Shown here: in pieces, positions 34,019 to 39,796 of the stretch
Layout: every line of letters begins with the position of its first letter
Position numbering within the stretch: the first letter of the stretch is position 1
Virus record (IMG/VR): IMGVR_UViG_3300047510_003204
Location: 1 to 40,252 of that record
Source of the DNA: a virus
Length of the DNA stretch: 40,252 bases
Direction: 5' to 3' (one strand)
Notes under the pieces: model-generated
Told to the model about the DNA's origin: nothing
What the model saw: the letters and a program-made list of their open reading frames with translations, nothing else
Database searches by the model: none
Position numbers and translations under genes: made by a program

Positions 34019-34202
34019 ACCTGCTCGGATAAAGACAAGAACTGATGCGACCTGGAGTAACAAGAACTTGTCCTCCTTTTGCAATACACTTTGCTTCGAT
34101 TTGTGGATTGCGAAAGTGTAAAATAGCAAAGGCAAGTGCGATGATGATAATGCCTACAACTGCTGCAAATACTGTTGCTTCAATGTTAGTTTGATTGTTC
34201 AT
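34017..34202 (-). CDS. Small single-pass membrane protein, 61 aa
   Basis: A short polar N-terminus (MNNQTNIE) is followed by a long hydrophobic segment (TVFAAVVGIIIIALAFAILH, residues 10-29) and a basic, Cys-containing tail (CIAKGGQVLVTPGRISSCLY). One membrane pass is clear; orientation is uncertain. The TAA stop lies in repeat copy R4. Possible roles include altering the host envelope, but this is speculation. Confidence 0.72.
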   Translation of the reverse strand: MNNQTNIEATVFAAVVGIIIIALAFAILHFRNPQIEAKCIAKGGQVLVTPGRISSCLYPSR

Positions 34203-34208
34203 TTGATG

Positions 34209-34496
34209 TCAGTGAGTGAAAGCACCGAGAGCATTAAACTCAGCAGCAATTTGCTTTTCTGCGATACGCTTACCGTTGATTTGGAAGGTATAACGCAACT
34301 GACCTTTTACAGTCTTGGCAACTTTACAGGTCAGGCAGATTTCGCCATCTCGTGTACCTTGCAAATCATACTTTGCGAAGTAGTGGTTACAAACTCCGGG
34401 CAACCGATAATCAACAACACCGTTGAGTTGTTGATAGTGTTCGAGAGCAATCTGCTCGCTGAGTTTGATGGAGTCGAAGAGGTCAGTGATGTTCAT
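34209..34496 (-). CDS. Unrecognised protein with CxxC and CN-H residues, 95 aa
   Basis: The frame opens MNITDLFDSIKLSEQIALEH. Residues 36-57 contain CNHYFAKYDLQGTRDGEICL followed by TCK, so Cys36, His38, Cys54 and Cys57 could bind zinc, and are followed by basic strands (KTVKGQLRYTFQINGKRIAE). A small zinc-binding fold is a reasonable guess. The ATG is the last codon of repeat copy R5, and it is followed by the membrane protein after 6 nt. Confidence 0.72.
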   Translation of the reverse strand: MNITDLFDSIKLSEQIALEHYQQLNGVVDYRLPGVCNHYFAKYDLQGTRDGEICLTCKVAKTVKGQLRYTFQINGKRIAEKQIAAEFNALGAFTH

Positions 34497-34532
34497 ACTA
34501 TAGGTCCGCTTTGGAGCTAAGTAACTTTAATT
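34494..34532 (-). repeat. Cassette-boundary repeat, copy R5
   Basis: A consensus copy with loop AAAGC. It supplies the TAA stop of the 46-aa gene (34527-34529) and the ATG of the 95-aa gene. Confidence 0.95.
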
Positions 34533-34667
34533 GACGATAACATCAGGTCCAATCACATCACAAAACTCTGACAAGTAATAGTCAATATTCACACCAGCTT
34601 CATCTGCAAGTGTGCTATACTCATTGAATTGTTCCTCATTCAGAAGAAAGAACTCAGTCTCAATCAT
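34527..34667 (-). CDS. Small acidic protein, 46 aa
   Basis: The frame reads MIETEFFLLNEEQFNEYSTL ... INIDYYLSEFCDVIG-type acidic C-terminus ending PDVIVN. Its start overlaps the last 8 nt of the 49-aa membrane-protein gene in another frame. The TAA stop is inside repeat copy R5. No family is recognised. Confidence 0.68.
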   Translation of the reverse strand: MIETEFFLLNEEQFNEYSTLADEAGVNIDYYLSEFCDVIGPDVIVN

Positions 34668-34809
34668 TGGTCGAAATAATGTCTGCTAATGTGTGTAGTG
34701 TGTTGGATGTTGTGTTGCGAACTCCTGGTGAGAGTATCATTGCAACGATGAAGACAAGTGCAATCGTTTTCACTTTCGATGGATTCCTAAGTGTTAGTCT
34801 CCTTGCCAT
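34660..34809 (-). CDS. Small membrane or exported protein, 49 aa
   Basis: A basic N-terminus (MARRLTLRNPSKVK) precedes a hydrophobic segment (TIALVFIVAMILSPG, 15-29) and a polar tail (VRNTTSNTLHTLADIISTND). It is either a single-pass membrane protein or an uncleaved signal-anchored peptide. Its ATG overlaps the TGA of the 58-aa gene (TGATG). Confidence 0.65.
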   Translation of the reverse strand: MARRLTLRNPSKVKTIALVFIVAMILSPGVRNTTSNTLHTLADIISTND

Positions 34810-34985
34810 CAATCGCGGTCAGAGATGTTCCAAACAGTTTCGGGGCAAGGAATATACTTCCCAGAGAGAATTGCTTGCCTACGTGCTTCTTCACGCTCCA
34901 ACTGTTTGACATAATTTGCCATTGCAAGTTGCACTGCAGCATCATTCTTTGCAGTGTCGTTGAGAATGAAAGCATTGTTAGTCAT
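34809..34985 (-). CDS. Small helical protein, 58 aa
   Basis: The frame reads MTNNAFILNDTAKNDAAVQL ... MANYVKQLEREEARRQAILS and ends PETVWNISDRD. A long charged helix occupies residues 15-42. It starts after the truncated repeat copy R6, then overlaps two further small genes. Function is unknown. Confidence 0.7.
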   Translation of the reverse strand: MTNNAFILNDTAKNDAAVQLAMANYVKQLEREEARRQAILSGKYIPCPETVWNISDRD

Positions 34986-35011
34986 AATGTGAGTCCTAAG
35001 TAACTTTAATT
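34983..35011 (-). repeat. Cassette-boundary repeat, copy R6 (hairpin lost)
   Basis: The first 16 nt (AATTAAAGTTACTTAG) are intact and supply the TAA stop of the 44-aa gene. The hairpin loop and 3' arm are replaced by an unrelated 10-nt spacer before the ATG. It is a natural deletion variant of the element. Confidence 0.85.
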
Positions 35012-35140
35012 GCAGTAGCTTGGATCTATCTGACAGAAGCGATCTGCTTGCTGTTCTTGATACTCATTCACTGTAGCATGAGCACTCAAACCAAGGCGAA
35101 GTCCCAGTGCTAAAGTTGCAATCAGAAAAGCAATTCTCAT
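35006..35140 (-). CDS. Small exported protein, 44 aa
   Basis: An N-terminal signal peptide (MRIAFLIATLALGLRLGLSA, cleavage probably after HA at 22) leaves a mature peptide of about 22 aa, TVNEYQEQQADRFCQIDPSY followed by CN, with two Cys. The design resembles the 68-aa exported protein. It overlaps the upstream gene (TGATG) and its TAA stop is in copy R6. Confidence 0.7.
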   Translation of the reverse strand: MRIAFLIATLALGLRLGLSAHATVNEYQEQQADRFCQIDPSYCN

Positions 35141-35304
35141 CAGACTTCATCCTGCATTTCAGTGAGTTTGTCATAAAGATCTCTGCAGATGCCTACATCG
35201 TAACCAGTAATCTCAACCATTTCATGCCAACTTTCTTTTGTGTGATGTTCAATGAGTACCAGAAGAGCATCAATCTCCTCAAAAGTGAGAGTGGTTTGTG
35301 TCAT
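35140..35304 (-). CDS. Small acidic helical protein, 54 aa
   Basis: The frame reads MTQTTLTFEEIDALLVLIEH ... SWHEMVEITGYDVGICRDLY and ends MQDEV. Predicted three short helices. It lies between the 55-aa gene (6-nt gap) and the exported 44-aa protein. Function is unknown. Confidence 0.7.
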   Translation of the reverse strand: MTQTTLTFEEIDALLVLIEHHTKESWHEMVEITGYDVGICRDLYDKLTEMQDEV

Positions 35305-35310
35305 AATCAA

Positions 35311-35478
35311 TCAAACAACAGAGTAACAAGCAACAGAGGAAGGAATACCCGATAATGCTAACGAACTGTTGCGGTCATCAGCATAATCTTGTGCATCATC
35401 TTCAGAGTAGAAAGGTCCAATATACTCGGGAGAGTTGAGTGAAGGAGACTCGAAACGGACGGTGAAAGTGTTAGTCAT
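35311..35478 (-). CDS. Small unrecognised protein, 55 aa
   Basis: The frame reads MTNTFTVRFESPSLNSPEYI ... FYSEDDAQDYADDRNSSLAL and ends SSVACYSVV. The strand-helix-strand arrangement with EDDAQDYADDRN looks like a small alpha/beta domain. Its ATG is the last codon of repeat copy R7. Confidence 0.7.
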   Translation of the reverse strand: MTNTFTVRFESPSLNSPEYIGPFYSEDDAQDYADDRNSSLALSGIPSSVACYSVV

Positions 35479-35514
35479 ACTATAGGTCCGCTTTGGAGCT
35501 AAGTAACTTTAATT
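35476..35514 (-). repeat. Cassette-boundary repeat, copy R7
   Basis: A consensus copy with loop AAAGC, joining the TGA of the 60-aa gene to the ATG of the 55-aa gene. Confidence 0.95.
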
Positions 35515-35696
35515 CACAGACCGTTGATGAAGTCTGCGAGTGCTTCTTTGTACTCAGTTTCAGTAGCAAAAGTGCGACCGTGAATGGTACGAGGGTAGGT
35601 AACTTTCTGACGCCCAGCATCAGCAACCATTTGGCAGTCTTTCTCATCGTAACCCATTTCGATGAGGTTTTGAACGTAGGGATTGGAGTGTGTCAT
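35514..35696 (-). CDS. Small unrecognised protein, 60 aa
   Basis: The frame opens MTHSNPYVQNLIEMGYDEKD and continues CQMVADAGRQKVTYPRTIHG, ending YKEALADFINGL. The first half resembles a UBA-like helix pair (LIEMGYDEKDCQMVADAG), the second a short strand and helix. It is alone between copies R8 and R7, the smallest single-gene module. The resemblance is weak and no function is assigned. Confidence 0.72.
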   Translation of the reverse strand: MTHSNPYVQNLIEMGYDEKDCQMVADAGRQKVTYPRTIHGRTFATETEYKEALADFINGL

Positions 35697-35732
35697 ACTA
35701 TAGGTCCACTTTAGAGCTAAGTAACTTTAATT
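35694..35732 (-). repeat. Cassette-boundary repeat, copy R8
   Basis: One change from consensus: CTCC becomes CTCT in the 5' arm, turning the closing C-G pair into U-G. It supplies the TAA of the 52-aa gene and the ATG of the 60-aa gene. Confidence 0.94.
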
Positions 35733-35885
35733 GTCACCGAAGTTGTCGATAAGGAAGTCCTCAAGCTGAGTGATTTGAGATTTATTCAAACTCTTAATGT
35801 ATTCACCAATCACTACAGCAAGAAGTGCAGGACTTTCCATACACTTTTCGCGCAAAAAATCCTCAAGTTCGGTTATGTTAGTCAT
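35727..35885 (-). CDS. Small acidic protein with duplicated LEDFL motif, 52 aa
   Basis: The frame reads MTNITELEDFLREKCMESPA ... SLNKSQITQLEDFLIDNFGD and ends N. The TELEDFLREK and TQLEDFLIDN segments suggest an internal helix duplication. An in-frame ATG also occurs one codon earlier (35888). The TAA stop is inside copy R8. Function is unknown. Confidence 0.7.
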   Translation of the reverse strand: MTNITELEDFLREKCMESPALLAVVIGEYIKSLNKSQITQLEDFLIDNFGDN

Positions 35886-35891
35886 CATCAA

Positions 35892-36116
35892 TCAGGCAGG
35901 AAGGATACAGAAAGTGCCGCACCATTTGCGAACCCATTGTAGAGTTTCATCGTAGGAAGTGCGGGGTTTCGACATAGGCATCGAAACATTCTTTTCGGGG
36001 TTGTATGCAATAGCAACGAACTTGTCATTCACTTGCTGAATCCACATTTGATTCACTTTACCTTCTTTCCAGTTGGTGTGATAGTGGTAGACTTCGGGCA
36101 TTTCAGTGATGTTCAT
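35892..36116 (-). CDS. Small unrecognised protein, 74 aa
   Basis: The frame opens MNITEMPEVYHYHTNWKEGK and continues VNQMWIQQVNDKFVAIAYNP, then YDETLQWVRKWCGTFCILPA. Beta-rich first half, then a helix with two Cys. The ATG is the last codon of repeat copy R9. No family is recognised. Confidence 0.72.
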   Translation of the reverse strand: MNITEMPEVYHYHTNWKEGKVNQMWIQQVNDKFVAIAYNPEKNVSMPMSKPRTSYDETLQWVRKWCGTFCILPA

Positions 36117-36152
36117 ACTATAGGTCCACTTTGGAGCTAAGTAACTTTAATT
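36114..36152 (-). repeat. Cassette-boundary repeat, copy R9
   Basis: A consensus copy with loop AAAGT. It supplies the TAA of the 161-aa gene and the ATG of the 74-aa gene. Confidence 0.95.
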
Positions 36153-36632
36153 CTGCGTACTTTTCACTTCTGCAGGTGCATCAGGGACATCAAATCCTTT
36201 TTTGATTTCATCACCTTTGACGAAACCAAGTCCACCTAGAATAAGTGCAAGTGCAAGAACGATTGCTGCCTTTGAGTGTCCCAAATCATCATCACGTTCG
36301 TTATATTCTTCGATGCTTTGTCCTGTTACTTTCTCACCAACCCAAGTTCCGAAAGCACCACCTAAACCCATCAAAATCCAGGGAGTGAATGATACAAATG
36401 CCCATGCAGCTGCAACCAATCCGATGAGTCCTACAGTTCCACCAATACTACCAAAATCAGAACCTGAAGAACTGCCACTATTTCTAACCTCTCTCAGATT
36501 AGCAATTTGTTGAACGTCACCGTGCTTTGCATAGATTTGCTCTTTTGCACCAGAGAATGTCGAAGCTTGAACCTCAGTCGTGATACGTCCGACGCGGGAG
36601 TTTACGAATACATCTGCTCGCCAAGTTGCCAT
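36147..36632 (-). CDS. Membrane protein with soluble N-domain, 161 aa
   Basis: The frame starts at the ATG at 36632 (MATWRADVFVNSRVGRITTE); an upstream TTG is less likely because this ATG overlaps the previous stop (TAATG). Residues 1-50 look like a small alpha/beta domain (ASTFSGAKEQIYAKHGDVQQ). A Ser/Gly linker follows, then hydrophobic segments (GTVGLIGLVAAAWAFVSFTP and WILMGLGGAFGTWVGEKVTG) and a third (AAIVLALALILGGLGFVKG). It is probably an inner-membrane protein with two or three passes. Function is unknown. Confidence 0.7.
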   Translation of the reverse strand: MATWRADVFVNSRVGRITTEVQASTFSGAKEQIYAKHGDVQQIANLREVRNSGSSSGSDFGSIGGTVGLIGLVAAAWAFVSFTPWILMGLGGAFGTWVGEKVTGQSIEEYNERDDDLGHSKAAIVLALALILGGLGFVKGDEIKKGFDVPDAPAEVKSTQN

Positions 36633-36886
36633 TACCAAGTACCTCTTTGAATGTGAATTTTACGGATTTCAGAGTAAATGAAGCGTTGAAGTTTGGGGTC
36701 GGTAGTGTTATCAAAAGCATAATACAGACGATTTAAGTATTCGTCTTGTGTTGCTCCTATGTTACCATCACCACCGATGTCGTTGAGTGTAGAACCCGCA
36801 GAAACCTTTGGTTTTCCCCAATTTCCAGTTATGCGACCTTCAGTACGAAGTTTAGGACGAATCTTTGAGAGATTAGAGTAAGTCAT
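36632..36886 (-). CDS. Small basic protein, 84 aa
   Basis: The first half (MTYSNLSKIRPKLRTEGRIT, GNWGKPKVSAGSTLND) is basic and probably flexible. The second half (DEYLNRLYYAFDNTTDPKLQ) is helical and ends YSEIRKIHIQRGTW. It overlaps its neighbours on both sides by 1 to 4 nt, so it belongs to one coupled four-gene module (80, 85, 84 and 161 aa). No family is recognised. Confidence 0.7.
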   Translation of the reverse strand: MTYSNLSKIRPKLRTEGRITGNWGKPKVSAGSTLNDIGGDGNIGATQDEYLNRLYYAFDNTTDPKLQRFIYSEIRKIHIQRGTW

Positions 36887-37140
36887 TCATTCCACCCCTC
36901 AAAGTATTCAGTAAAAAAGTTAAAACTCAAATCATATTTACCAATCTGAAAATCTACTCCAAATAAAGAACTGGTAAAAAATGAGAGTAGGATATGAAGA
37001 CCACCAGAAGGATAAACTTGACAACTGGGGTTCTCATAATTCACCCACAGAAATGAATGATTTTTGAAGATACCAAACTGCCAAGTGCGTGAAGTTTCAC
37101 CACCTTCCCAAACTTTTTTATCGTATTGAAAGAGTTTCAT
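36883..37140 (-). CDS. Unrecognised protein, 85 aa
   Basis: The frame opens MKLFQYDKKVWEGGETSRTW and ends FFTEYFEGWNE. It is rich in aromatic residues and strands (QFGIFKNHSFLWVNYENPSC) with a hydrophobic middle (GLHILLSFFTSSLFGVDFQI) that is more like a buried core than a membrane segment. ATGA overlaps occur at both ends. Function is unknown. Confidence 0.7.
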   Translation of the reverse strand: MKLFQYDKKVWEGGETSRTWQFGIFKNHSFLWVNYENPSCQVYPSGGLHILLSFFTSSLFGVDFQIGKYDLSFNFFTEYFEGWNE

Positions 37141-37379
37141 CGTACAATAATCTCCAGGGATTCCAACAGCATCATAGAAAGTTCCATCTGGTTGTCTTCA
37201 TCAATCACAGGAATGTTTGATTCTACAAACTCACTTGCAAGTTGTGCTATAAGTTCTGTCATCCTTTCGTCATTGTAAGCAAAGGTCGCAAAATCACTTT
37301 TGAAACCATCACGCAGCAGGCGCAGGGAACGTGTTACTGTAAGGTCGTTAATAGTGTCGGTCATTTCAGTGGTTGTCAT
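37137..37379 (-). CDS. Small acidic helical protein, 80 aa
   Basis: The frame opens MTTTEMTDTINDLTVTRSLR and continues ELIAQLASEFVESNIPVIDE, ending MLLESLEIIVR. It is largely helical and soluble. It is the first gene of the four-gene module and its ATG is the last codon of repeat copy R10. No family is recognised. Confidence 0.72.
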   Translation of the reverse strand: MTTTEMTDTINDLTVTRSLRLLRDGFKSDFATFAYNDERMTELIAQLASEFVESNIPVIDEDNQMELSMMLLESLEIIVR

Positions 37380-37414
37380 ACTATAAGTCCACTTTGAAGC
37401 TAAGCAACTTTAAT
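37377..37414 (-). repeat. Cassette-boundary repeat, copy R10 (diverged)
   Basis: It shares GTTGCTTAG and GGACTTATAG changes with R1, and has CTTC for CTCC. Most changed stem positions can still pair as G-U. It joins the TGA of the 307-aa gene to the ATG of the 80-aa gene. Confidence 0.92.
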
Positions 37415-38337
37415 CACCCCCAATTCTTGGCGATGGTAAAGTTTGCGTGAGAGAATGTTTCACGGTCAACGACTTTGTAAGTACCAAACTTGTTGCGAAT
37501 GACATAACCTTCGTGGAAACTTACCTCATCACCAATAGAGCACTCAATCTCATCCAGTTCGTGAATGAAAAGGAACAAATCATCCTTGATAGACTTCACC
37601 AGTTTCCACAAAGAGATGAGATACTTGTCACAATCACATTTTTCTGCAATTTCATTTTCATCCACGACCTTTTCCTCACGGATGCAAGCGTTAATCTCTT
37701 TTTTGATTTGTGATGCTTTCTTATCGCTCACAAACTCACACAGAGTAGACATTTGCTTGGCAAACTTACACACATCCTCCAAATCCTCACGGAAAGGGTT
37801 AAGTTCGACTTCAGGCTGCACGAACAAGCAATGCTTAGTGCTGATGAGTTTGCTAGTCAGAGGAGCAGCAGTCATCTCACGAATGTCATCGGAACCGCTG
37901 TAGATTGTATGTGGAGCGATAACAATATCCTGGCGAACTGGCGCAGGGAACTTGTAAGTAATCGTATTGGGAGTAAATGTATCCAACCCACCACCAAAAC
38001 CAATCCAATCACCTTGCATCACTTGTTGAGTGCGAGGCAGGAAATCTAGGCAGAAAATGAGAATCTGTGTTACCCTTGGTTGTCCACCGAAATGGGTGAA
38101 GATGTCATCTTCGTTATAGCAAAGGCGAATCTTTTTCTTGTTAAATGCTGCTTTGGTGCAGACAAAGAACTTACCATTCTGAGGATTAGTTCCCCACACA
38201 ATAGCTGGGGCACCATCCATCTTCACACTGATAGTAGATTCTACCTCAGAGAACCAATCAAGCACTGACAGATTGCCAGTCAAAATCTCATCTTCTGGGT
38301 GCTCTAGGTGCTTGTTTTGCATCGGTTTGGTCTTCAT
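37414..38337 (-). CDS. Ligase / nucleotidyltransferase-like protein, 307 aa
   Basis: Four blocks fall in the order of the covalent nucleotidyltransferase fold shared by DNA ligases, RNA ligases and capping enzymes. They are a motif I-like VKMDGAP (Lys39, where the family carries the AMP-accepting Lys in KxDG), a motif III-like QGDWIGFGG (108-116), a motif IV-like HEGYVIRN (275-282) and a motif V-like YKVVDR (287-292). Between motifs III and IV lies an unusual Lys/Glu/Cys-rich helical insertion (about 180-265, including EKCDCDKYL). The ATG is the last codon of repeat copy R11. Length fits a minimal ligase or a mobile ligase-like protein. Whether it is active, and on DNA or RNA, is unknown. Confidence 0.6.
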   Translation of the reverse strand: MKTKPMQNKHLEHPEDEILTGNLSVLDWFSEVESTISVKMDGAPAIVWGTNPQNGKFFVCTKAAFNKKKIRLCYNEDDIFTHFGGQPRVTQILIFCLDFLPRTQQVMQGDWIGFGGGLDTFTPNTITYKFPAPVRQDIVIAPHTIYSGSDDIREMTAAPLTSKLISTKHCLFVQPEVELNPFREDLEDVCKFAKQMSTLCEFVSDKKASQIKKEINACIREEKVVDENEIAEKCDCDKYLISLWKLVKSIKDDLFLFIHELDEIECSIGDEVSFHEGYVIRNKFGTYKVVDRETFSHANFTIAKNWG

Positions 38338-38373
38338 ACTACAGGTCCGCTTTGGAGCTAAGTAACTTTAATT
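38335..38373 (-). repeat. Cassette-boundary repeat, copy R11
   Basis: One change, CCTATAG to CCTGTAG, turns a U-A stem pair into U-G. The loop is AAAGC. It ends in the ATG of the 307-aa gene; the methyltransferase TAG lies 13 nt upstream of it. Confidence 0.95.
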
Positions 38374-38386
38374 TGATAAAAGTTTG

Positions 38387-39157
38387 CTAGAATGAGGTAA
38401 CATCCACGGGAATCTGAGTGATTCTATCTTGAGCAATTTCAAAGTATCCAGGATCACTATCCATTCCAATAAACTTGCGACCAAGTTTAACAGCTGCTAC
38501 ACCAGTTGATCCAGATCCCATACAATTGTCAAGTACAGTTTCACCTTCGTTAGAATAAGTCTTGATCAACCATTCCATCAGAGGAACAGGTTTTTGTGTT
38601 GGATGAACTTGTTGCTGAGCACTGAAATCTCTAGAAATGTTGAGAACTGACTTTGGATACCTAGTACCATCATTGGAGAATGATTTGCGAGGTTTCATAC
38701 CATAACCGTGATCATTTTTTCTCCCAACGTAACCCTCAGGATTTTTACTTGTTCTTGAGTATGGTTCTCCTTTTTCCATCTGTGGGTTGTAAGTTCCACC
38801 TGATTCTTTGGAGAAGATCATTATATTCTCGTGGGTCTTCATTGGTCTGTATTTGGCAAGTCCAGGCGACCCACATTTGTTTTTGTTCCATACTAATTCG
38901 TACCTGAACCAGTTAATCTTTGAGCAGATAAGTTGTGCAGAGAAAGGTTGAGAACCAAACAGACAAATTATACCTTTCGGTTTAATGATTCTACCATACT
39001 GTTCCCACATCTCGTTGAAATCGAGAACAGAATCCCACTTAATGCTAGTAGTTCCATAAGGAGGATCGCAACAAATAAAATCAATAGATTCGTCTGGAAT
39101 TGATTGCATCAACTCCAAACAATCCCCAAATTGCAGATCAAAGTTGTTCAAAACCAT
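38387..39157 (-). CDS. DNA methyltransferase, beta-class (N6-adenine or N4-cytosine), 256 aa
   Basis: Catalytic motif DPPY (31-34) precedes the recognition region, followed by HPTQKP (185-190) and the SAM-binding motif in LDNCMGSGSTG (209-219) and GRKFIGMDSD. Motif IV before motif I is the beta-class order. The protein transfers a methyl group from SAM to an exocyclic amino group in DNA. The middle (GTYNPQMEKGEPYSRTSKNP) probably sets specificity; the site is unknown. Its start overlaps the end of the upstream gene by 20 nt. It may protect phage DNA from host restriction or from the product of that upstream gene. Confidence 0.92.
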   Translation of the reverse strand: MVLNNFDLQFGDCLELMQSIPDESIDFICCDPPYGTTSIKWDSVLDFNEMWEQYGRIIKPKGIICLFGSQPFSAQLICSKINWFRYELVWNKNKCGSPGLAKYRPMKTHENIMIFSKESGGTYNPQMEKGEPYSRTSKNPEGYVGRKNDHGYGMKPRKSFSNDGTRYPKSVLNISRDFSAQQQVHPTQKPVPLMEWLIKTYSNEGETVLDNCMGSGSTGVAAVKLGRKFIGMDSDPGYFEIAQDRITQIPVDVTSF

Positions 39158-39743
39158 CGTGTGCGTTAATCTTACGGCGTACTGATTCCTTGTAACATTC
39201 TATCAGAAACTCATACGATTGTCCATAGTCACGTTGAACAGGTTGAATGTTATCTTTCCACTTGATTTGGAATGGAAGATTGTTGCCGTTAGGAGTTAGC
39301 TTGTTCAGAGATTTAAGACTCTGCAAATAAACTTCGCGAGTCCCCTTATCAACTGCAATGATATAATAATCGCGGTCATTTTCTTTTCCGCCATGATTCT
39401 TCAGGGCATCCTGAAACTTACCCCAGGAGGAAACAATCACTTTATCCTCGGGAAGATCAGTCAAAGCATAAAGAATTGCTGCTTTAGATGAAAAGTTGTC
39501 TGATGCACCCTTAGCAAAGTCGGAAGACTTAATGTTGAGAGGATAACCAAATAATTTTACATCCCACCAGCAACGTGCTGCTGGTTTTTGTACATTTTCT
39601 TCACCATATTTTTCAATGAGGAGATCAATTACAGTATCTTCATCTGTGATACTATTCACACGACCATCCTCGTGATTCTCACTGATTGTTACAATGCCAG
39701 AAAGATAATTAACGGCATCAATGAGTTGTTGTGGGAAAGTCAT
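39138..39743 (-). CDS. Possible restriction endonuclease (PD-(D/E)XK-like), 201 aa
   Basis: Residues 60-74 (numbered from the ATG at 39743) read CWWDVKLFGYPLNIKSS. The Asp followed nine residues later by NIK resembles the type II restriction core, D...(D/E)xK; EcoRV has D...DIK. A later strand (DRDYYIIAVDKGTREVYLQS) also fits that fold. The gene overlaps a DNA methyltransferase by 20 nt, the usual layout of a restriction-modification pair. An Asn takes the place of the second acidic residue, which could mean a variant or inactive site. The ATG is preferred over an upstream TTG (39764) because it overlaps the mini-ORF stop. Confidence 0.5.
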   Translation of the reverse strand: MTFPQQLIDAVNYLSGIVTISENHEDGRVNSITDEDTVIDLLIEKYGEENVQKPAARCWWDVKLFGYPLNIKSSDFAKGASDNFSSKAAILYALTDLPEDKVIVSSWGKFQDALKNHGGKENDRDYYIIAVDKGTREVYLQSLKSLNKLTPNGNNLPFQIKWKDNIQPVQRDYGQSYEFLIECYKESVRRKINAHDGFEQL

Positions 39744-39760
39744 TGAAATTGGGTGATCAT
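39740..39760 (-). CDS. Mini-ORF opened by repeat copy R12, 6 aa
   Basis: The ATG at the end of R12 opens MITQFQ, whose TGA overlaps the ATG of the endonuclease-like gene. The arrangement matches the 16-aa frame after R1. It is probably a ribosome delivery device, not a peptide gene. Confidence 0.4.
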   Translation of the reverse strand: MITQFQ

Positions 39761-39796
39761 GCAATAGGTCCGCTTTGGAGCTAAGTAACTTTAATC
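39758..39796 (-). repeat. Cassette-boundary repeat, copy R12
   Basis: The stem arms and AAAGC loop are intact, but the segment before the ATG reads TATTGC instead of TATAGT. It supplies the TAA of the 58-aa gene (39791-39793). Confidence 0.92.

Noticed and set aside
36633-36638. TTG start giving two more residues for the 161-aa membrane protein
   Set aside because: The ATG at 36632 overlaps the previous stop as TAATG, the style used by neighbouring genes, and needs no rare start codon.
31651-39796. Repeat array read as a CRISPR
   Set aside because: Spacing varies from about 220 to 1550 bp and the intervals are full genes, so these are not CRISPR repeats and spacers.
31651-39796. Repeat read as integron attC sites
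   Set aside because: The hairpin is suggestive and cassettes are delimited, but the attC core GTTRRRY and its partner are absent and no integrase gene is seen. Copies are also far more alike than attC sites usually are.
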